The notes below the pieces were generated by a model. It made no database searches. It was not told where the DNA came from and was given only the letters and a program-made list of their open reading frames with translations. Position numbers and translations under genes: made by a program. DNA of 64,000 nt from Marsupella aquatica. Taxonomy: Eukaryota; Marchantiophyta. The stretch spans positions 1,984,001 to 2,048,000 of the forward strand of contig OZ316896.1 in the NCBI GenBank assembly GCA_973895155.1. The letters are read 5' to 3'. This document shows positions 57,516 through 64,000 of this stretch, piece after piece; the stretch's first letter is position 1, and the number at the start of each line of letters is the position of its first letter.

Positions 57516-60500
57516 GCAAGTTCCTAGGATTGATTTCGCTTGTCACGGGAAAATTCATGATCTAACTATTCAAGAATTGATAAGCCTTTTCAGAAAAATT
57601 GGTATGACAAACTTTTCTACAGTAGCTGTCTTAACGTGGTCCATTCTAGAGGATACCCTCACTGGAGAAGATAAACTTTGGGTCTACTCCTAAATTTTCT
57701 GTGAACCCACTGCAAGACAATATTATCAGTTCTCTCTCACATAGACCAAGCTTGACATTCAGGAGAATCAGCTGTAGAGTACAATATAATAGACTCCGGC
57801 CGGACCCTTAGTTTCTCACACTGTAAGCTAGATGCAAAATCTTCCCTATTAATAAAAAGACGTACAGATTAAAGATAAATTTGGGAGGTACCCTTGCGAA
57901 CTGACTTTGGACGTACTTGTAACATGTCACTCGCTTTCAATGAGAAGATGGAGCTAGAGACTTGCCACGAGAGAGAAAAACTCTACCTCCACAAGGAGCT
58001 TATGAGAGTTTCAGCATGACCCAAAAAGCAACCTCCAGTCAAAATTGGTTTGAAAGTAAAAAAGATAACATCAGGGGTAAAATGCTAGGACCAAATTATG
58101 CATACCCACTGGATCCAGCGATTGAAAGGGAGCTCGCATTTATCGTCAGAACTTTCTGGGTATGTCATGATTGTTCAAAAATATGGGGAATGTCTATCAT
58201 ATTCAATGATAATTGATCGAATAAGCACCAATTAAGACCATTGTTTCATTGATGTTAGCACCTTTGACCTTACGCACTGGTGAAGAAGGAAAGCTTTGGA
58301 AGTTTGACTCAAAGACATCTATGGATAGTGCAAGCTCATTGCTGCATGGAAGTTTTTCCTCATTTGCTTGTTTGGTTCAGATACTTGTATAAGAAAAAGA
58401 TTCGATGATAAATATATGAGGGAGTACTTTTAATCGACGAAATAATTGAGATAAAACTACTATATAATTCATTTCTCATGAATTTGTTTTGTAAAGGGAA
58501 ACCAGCCTTGAAAGTCATCAACGTATATATAGCTTGGGTCAGTTCCAATCAAGGCAACGAAAAATGTACGATAATCTGAGATTCAGAGAGGAGTCCCTCA
58601 CCTAGTTTCAGGTTTAACATCTGATAACGTGGGCCTTTTCATACCCTTGCGGTTTCTCTGTGCAGGAATATTGTACTCACAATAAAATGCACGAATGTTC
58701 ATATGAGCATTGTAGTATGTTACTTGGCTCGACACAATGCCCCACTTTCAAAAAGTTCATAAAGGACAGTGACACAAGGAATGCAAGGAACATGATAAAA
58801 CTTGGACCAGACGAGGCACGAGCATTGTTCCTAGTGGTAAGAAAACCAAGTATTACTTGCACTTTAATTTCTTGTGGCTTGTCCCGAGGAAAACTTGCTA
58901 TATGTGCAAAGGATATGTATAATACTGGGAAGGGTTTACACGGTGCCATTTTTGGAAACGACAAGTCGCTGGTGAGCGTAATTAATTAGCTCTAATAAAT
59001 ATAGTGCTTAAAACCTTATCAATGCTGCAGAAGAATCACAATGCGAATTCTTACCTTGTCGAATACTAATTAAGTAATACCAGTGAGTATGTTCCTTCTT
59101 TCCCTTTGGGGCTTGATTTACTCAGTAATATTACCACTTAAATATTAAGGAAAACAACTCTAAGTATCAGCTCGTGTCGATGATATTCAAGCCCCTGATC
59201 GAACATATCACATCTAATGCAACATATCCACGTACCCTTAGCCGGAAAAACACCTACTGAGAGCTAGCTTAAAGAAAGGACAATACAGGAGCCTTTTCTC
59301 CACCATTGATGAAGAGGAACCTTTCTGCTTTTCCCTCTTCCGTCATCACGGTTGCGAAAACTTCTAAGTACTATAGTGTGCTCACTTATATGTATGCTTT
59401 CTGTCAGGAACTAACTCAAAAGATCAACACCTTTCTCGATGAAAACAACTACAAAGAATGGTCGCTTCCGGATCATGCAGAGAAATATCTTCTGTAAGAA
59501 TCCAAAGGCTCTTGCCGCCTTAATTACCTTCGTCATGTATTGTGGACCTATATATATATGTCAGTGAGAAGATTTTGAAAATGTAAAGGACGCTAGCTAT
59601 CACGTGAACCCGTGATGTATAATGATGGCCACTAAACTTGGATCGAAGGATGTTTTGGCAGAGTGACCGGTGAGCGTTAGCGGATTATTAGATTCATTGA
59701 GAATTGTTTCTTCTGTAAGTGCTTGGGCACTTTCAGTAAATTTTCTTTGCAAGCTTCTCAAAGGTCTCTGGTGACTGGACAGTGATCAGATTTCTAAACG
59801 GAGAAGAGATCGCAGGCTTTCTCAAAAGAAGATCAAAAGTTTTGCAGCAATCACCGGATTGACGTTTGAGCAGGTCACAGCTGGTCCTTCATTTTGCTAT
59901 ATATTATTTCAGCCTAAAATTCAATTTTTCCAAAAGTTAAACGGACAATGGAATTTAACTAGACTGCTGGTCTTTATTTCACTGTCTCATCACGTTGTAC
60001 AATTTTCTCATCACATTGTACAACTTGTTTCGAGGGATTGTATATTTTTTAGATCTTTAATTTGGTTTCCCGGGGTACTTATTTATTTTCTTCCTAACCA
60101 TCTTGAGCGAAAAAGTTAAAAGTTTTTTCATTCAATTGCGCAAAGAACTTTAAAAATTTGGTTGAAAAAAATAGGGATATTTTAATACAACTTTGATACT
60201 TATAAAAACTGTAGTGTGTTTTCAATACCACATATAAGAATACTTTTAGAATTTGACATAAAATTAGGAGTAAAAAAATAAGAAAAATCTACTATATTCA
60301 CTTAAATTTTAGTATATTCATTACTTGAAAACTCAGTGTGTGATATAATACCTACTTGAAATGAGGCCCCCAAGCTTGGCTTATTCATGAAGATCTTGAC
60401 CTTTTGTATTTTTCATTAGGCATAAAGAAAATTCCGTCGAAACTTTACTCGAATGTCAAGTATGAAAATAGGACTTAAGCACTAAAAGACTTAACCTGAA

Positions 60501-63497
60501 AATATTTTGGGTTCAAACCTCTAATCGTCTAACTAAAGCCAACTCTGCGTGATTTCAACTTGAAATCTACTCTGTAGCTGTTTAGACCAAGTAGAAAAGG
60601 CCCAAGCAAAATTTACAATTTCTTATGAGACGCAGGTACGCAGCTATATCCAATCTTATGAAGATAACAGAAAAACAATATACCCTGCGAGGATTGGTGA
60701 AGAGTGGAAGAAAGGCAATGAAATTCTAATGTAAGTGAAGCCAGCCATGAATTTGCTTTCACGATACATTCAATAATTAACGGAAAGTAAACAAATGTAT
60801 TCCGGCACTCGCAAGCCCGCTCGCAAGCACTAAGAACAAGACTTCAGTCCGACTTCAAAGGTGGAATGTGTTCTTCGATGCATATGAAATGAAATTATAT
60901 ATAAGACCCATTTCGTGATTCATTGCGGAGGATACAGAACCTTCAGGATATCGAAAAGTAATTGCAAGGCAGATTACATTTATGTTAACATTAATTGAGC
61001 AACAAGATCCAAAGTAACAGTCACTTCAGTATTAAACAGCACTGAAGTCGAGATCTAATGTTGCAGTCAGTCAAGCTCCACAAAAATTCTGTGCCAAGGA
61101 CTTAGTTGACTAAAATGGTGAGTATGCAAGCAGGAAGTGGCAGACAGAAAACAAAGACCGTTATCCGACAAGTGAAGAAGTGGACACTCTGGCGGAAACG
61201 ACTAAAAGAACACCACTTCAGGTGCCTATCATTTTCGTCCATATACATTCCTCACACATTTTCAGGATTGATATGCTGTATTGAATCTACGTAGCTGCTC
61301 GAGCTAACATTACATCTTTCCTGATTCGACCCAGGTCAAGGAGTTTTTGAAGGCATTTCGGTTTAGGCACAGAAATGTCTATCAGATTAAACAAACACCT
61401 GTTGAAAGACTTCAAAAAGACAGACGAGCTGTCAGCGACTCTTCACAAATAATACTGTGGGTGCTTCCTTTATCCAATGAACTCCGGATCAAATTTAGTG
61501 GATGATTCTCCTAAATGATAGATATTTCGAGCAGATTAGCTACGAACTATAATCAGGTTACGAACTTCAGGTTAAAGCTGCACTTTTGGTACCACTAGTA
61601 TTCCTTCGGGAATTCTGTCATCTCTTCGTTGGAGTACATGAATAGTTCAATTCCAATTTCTCAGTTCTGTAGATAACACATTATATTAGTCATCTTCAGT
61701 AGTGTATCGTATCAGGATTCCCGCAACCTTCACGGGTTGTTTCCATCTTTACCAGCCGGTTGTACACTTGGGTTAGCCTTTTGGCTCTGCAAGGCACACT
61801 TTTGTTCTCGGAAGCCGTATTGGTCCCCACTAAAACTAAGCGTGTTCCAGATTCATTCACTCCAATCTTTTATGCTACTAGCCACTAGACATAATGTGTA
61901 TTTCCATTACCTAACATTTTTGCATTAATGGGCGTTTGTTTCTGAAATCGTGTGTCTTTCAAAATGTAGATACTCTATTTATTTTCTGAGCAATAAAGAA
62001 TTACTTTGGAGCTTTTTAACAAAAAATGAACACTTCGATTTTGTCACAAAGCTGGCAGTCAGAATTGTGTTCTCATAACAGAGAAAGGTTTGTTCGCATC
62101 TGCTTAAAAAATGTTAACATTACAGCCTGTTCTAATTAAAACACACTTGAAGGTTCGTTTGTTTAGTTTGCTTAAACCTGTGAATTAGTTTTATATTCAT
62201 TATTATGGCACAATGTTCCCCTCCACAAAATCCAGTCCCAAAACCCAACAGGGTGCCGCTACTAGTGTTTCGTTAGCTTTTTTGAGTCTGCAATAACTTG
62301 AGCATGTTTCACGTCTTTGCAGAGATTGGATGAAAAAGCACAGAGATTACCCTTTTGCAAGTCGGGAGGATTTTAAAGAGCTTATGGAGCTGACAGGGCT
62401 AAGTCGAAAAATTGTGAGTCCTTGCTGTAATTAGCCTAAATGTTCTTCCTTCGTGAAAAGCAATTTAGAACCAGCAGGCTCTTTGGGTCATCAGTTTTTT
62501 ACATTTTGAGAGTTGCTAATAGGCAGGACACAATCTCAAAGAGAAGTCTTTCGAAGTTGGAAGTATTTGTTTCAGTCGGAAAACCAGGCTGCTCAGATAG
62601 GTAGAAGTTTATCGAATCAATCAATACATCGAAAGGCTGAAAAATAATTGACGTGAAAGTTGAAACTCACCTTTCGCAAGGTTTTCACATAGCTAAGGTG
62701 TAACCAATTGCAGGTTGCTGGTAGGATGGAGAAAGAAAGGAAGAACCATCCTCAAAATTACCCAGAAGGGGCACTGGTATACGATCCATCAAGACGCAAG
62801 AAACAGAAGTTGGGCCAAATCGTACATCACGTTCCTGGCCAACAGGAACAGGGGGAGATTAATAAATCAGACCATAAGGTGAAGAGCGCAGAGGCTTCAT
62901 CTTCACAGAGGAAACACGGGTATGATTCACGTCAGCCCTTGGGGTGTCTTCTTCACCCATTTATAATTTGACAGACCCAATTTGGATAAAGTGGCCATTT
63001 GCCTTAGTCCTTCAAATATGGGAGAATCTTTTGAGGTTATATTCGATTATTACTAATGGAGGTCTACAGTTTCATTCAATCACAAAAGACATGCTCATTC
63101 GTTCCTTGTCTTGAACCTCACTAATAACTCGAATATCTCCCTTGCCACTGGATCATCCGATGAACTCATTGACCCTCACAATGGCGCCGTCTATATACTC
63201 CACATCTGAGGCAACTATACCACCTTAATCAGTAACGAAGAGCAAGTTCAAGATAAGATATCTACAGAAAAGGCTCGGTCGAGAAAGTCTGATAAACCAG
63301 CTCAACAAGAACTAGGCTCGATACCTCGTGAAGTTGATGACACAGCAGATACACGCATGAAATGGCAGACGAGACGACCCAGGTCTAAGAAGGATAATAG
63401 CAAAGGACTTGCTAAAGTTGCAAAAACCGTAGGGACAGGGGAATCTGAGAGACGTCTACAAAATGTAGGTTCAGACCCGGGTTCAGAAACCAAGTAA
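57516..63497 (+). CDS. Multi-exon gene with three tandem homeodomain-like units
   Basis: Fourteen GT-AG exons keep one frame of 547 codons: 57516-57601, 57763-57822, 57960-58159, 58666-58836, 58912-58971, 59408-59493, 59783-59873, 60636-60730, 61067-61090, 61134-61221, 61335-61456, 62323-62413, 62714-62919 and 63233-63497. Exon 4 is Cys/His-rich (EYCTHNKMHECSYEHC). Three helix-turn-helix units follow: one from WSLPDHAEKYLL to TGLTFEQVRSYI, one from SSSTKILKWQTENKDRYPT to TPLQVKEFLKAF, and one from SDSSQIILDWMKKHRDYPF to TGLSRKIVAGRM. Pattern and spacing resemble TALE-type homeodomains, but the usual helix-3 Trp and Asn are replaced in all three. The C-terminus is basic and hydrophilic (SRRKKQKLGQ; TRRPRSKKDN). 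The likely role is DNA binding in the nucleus. The 5' end is open: it may be spliced to the gene ending at 57504. The TAA overlaps a good donor (CAA/GTAAGT), so the gene might continue. Confidence 0.6.
59408..60730 (+). other. Homeodomain-like unit 1 (three exons)
   Basis: Helix 1 begins in exon 59408-59493 (LPDHAEKYLL). The codon for the last Leu is split CT|T. Exon 59783-59873 supplies 30 whole codons (DQISKRRRDRRL to GLTFEQ). The break before Val in helix 3 is phase 0, and exon 60636-60730 starts VRSYIQSYEDN. Helix-3 positions expected to be Trp and Asn are Tyr and Ser. Confidence 0.55.
61067..61456 (+). other. Homeodomain-like unit 2, including a 24-nt microexon
   Basis: Microexon 61067-61090 encodes QSSSTKI plus CT of a split Leu. 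Exon 61134-61221 adds 29 codons (KWQTENKDRYPTSEE to KRTPLQ). The helix-3 break is phase 0, and exon 61335-61456 starts VKEFLKAFRFRHRN. Longer use of the microexon (to the donor after 61117) meets stops in all frames, so the donor at 61091 is favoured. Confidence 0.5.
61400..62919 (+). other. Homeodomain-like unit 3
   Basis: The end of exon 61335-61456 (SDSSQII plus CT) begins helix 1. Exon 62323-62413 completes Leu and adds 30 codons (DWMKKHRDYPF to GLSRKI). The phase-0 break is followed by VAGRMEKERKNHPQ. Exon length and both intron phases equal those of unit 1. Confidence 0.6.
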
Positions 63498-64000
63498 GTG
63501 CTAACCTTTTAATCTTGACATGTCTTGTGCTTATTAAAGTAGGACGTCTCGTGACACGTTGCTCCCGAATCATAAGTCAGGCGCCAGGTTTGCCGTGAGG
63601 TTTATTGGGTGTGCAAGAGATGCAGGTCCCGGGGCAGTTCCCATCAAGAGTCAGCAGCACTGCCGGCTGCACTACTTTTATTCGCAAGAATGTACTAATT
63701 CAATATTTTGAATCCATAATTCTGTCACGATAGTTCTTAATTCTAGTAGACTAAAAACTGCCATTAAGCTATTAGTAGAACTGCCATTAAGCTATTAGTA
63801 GACTCTTGCCGTAGTCTAGCGTGCCTGTAAAGTGAAGGAATATGCACCAAATCGAAGTATTGATTTCGCGAGAGTTTGAATTGAGCAGTTCTTTCAGATT
63901 CATGGACCCGGTACGCAAAGTTTGACCAAAATAAATCATCAAACACGAGGAATTTTCGTTTGAATTCTAAAATCTAACATCGGGTCTAACATAGATTGGA
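63498..64000. other. Downstream DNA, nothing assigned
   Basis: A 22-bp phrase ending ctgccattaagctattagta is tandemly duplicated at about 63758-63800. No gene was recognised. Confidence 0.4.

Overview
This is nuclear DNA of a land plant. It has GT-AG introns, CACTA (En/Spm-type) DNA transposons with plant tnp2/TnpA genes, EDM2-like PHD proteins, and a trace of a plant Ty3/gypsy retroelement. I cannot name the species. Almost no gene space in 64 kb suggests a large, repeat-rich genome. All gene names below come from reading the translations; no database search was run.

Layout. (1) 1-2956: decayed part of a CACTA-type element ('A') running off the left edge, transcribed leftward. It holds a tnp2 transposase and, just upstream, a gene joining a transposase-style zinc motif to a SET domain. 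(2) 2957-10713: intergenic DNA with tandem repeats and retroelement debris. (3) 10714-31142: CACTA element 'B' (about 20.4 kb) with decayed TnpA-like, tnp2 and PHD-finger genes on the minus strand, an embedded broken retro-type gene and long subterminal repeat arrays. (4) 31143-31843: spacer. (5) 31844-53425: related CACTA element 'C' (about 21.6 kb) in the same orientation. Its tnp2 (three exons, 1219 codons) reads open throughout. Its TnpA has two stops, and its PHD gene is split by a 4.66-kb insertion with a 10-bp target duplication. (6) 53426-64000: the only non-element gene space, plus strand. It has a two-exon gene with a TnpA-C-terminal-like domain (56341-57504), then a 14-exon model (57516-63497) encoding three tandem homeodomain-like helix-turn-helix units that share the same two intron positions and phases.

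How the parts fit. In B and C the gene order along the transcribed strand is PHD gene, tnp2 (the DNA-cutting transposase), then TnpA (the likely subterminal-repeat binder). In A a SET gene lies where the PHD gene lies in B and C. Three neighbouring elements therefore carry a chromatin-type module (SET writer or PHD reader) beside their transposase, which suggests an element-encoded means of dealing with host silencing. The flanking homeodomain-like gene and its TnpA-like neighbour look like host genes, and the second may be a domesticated element domain.
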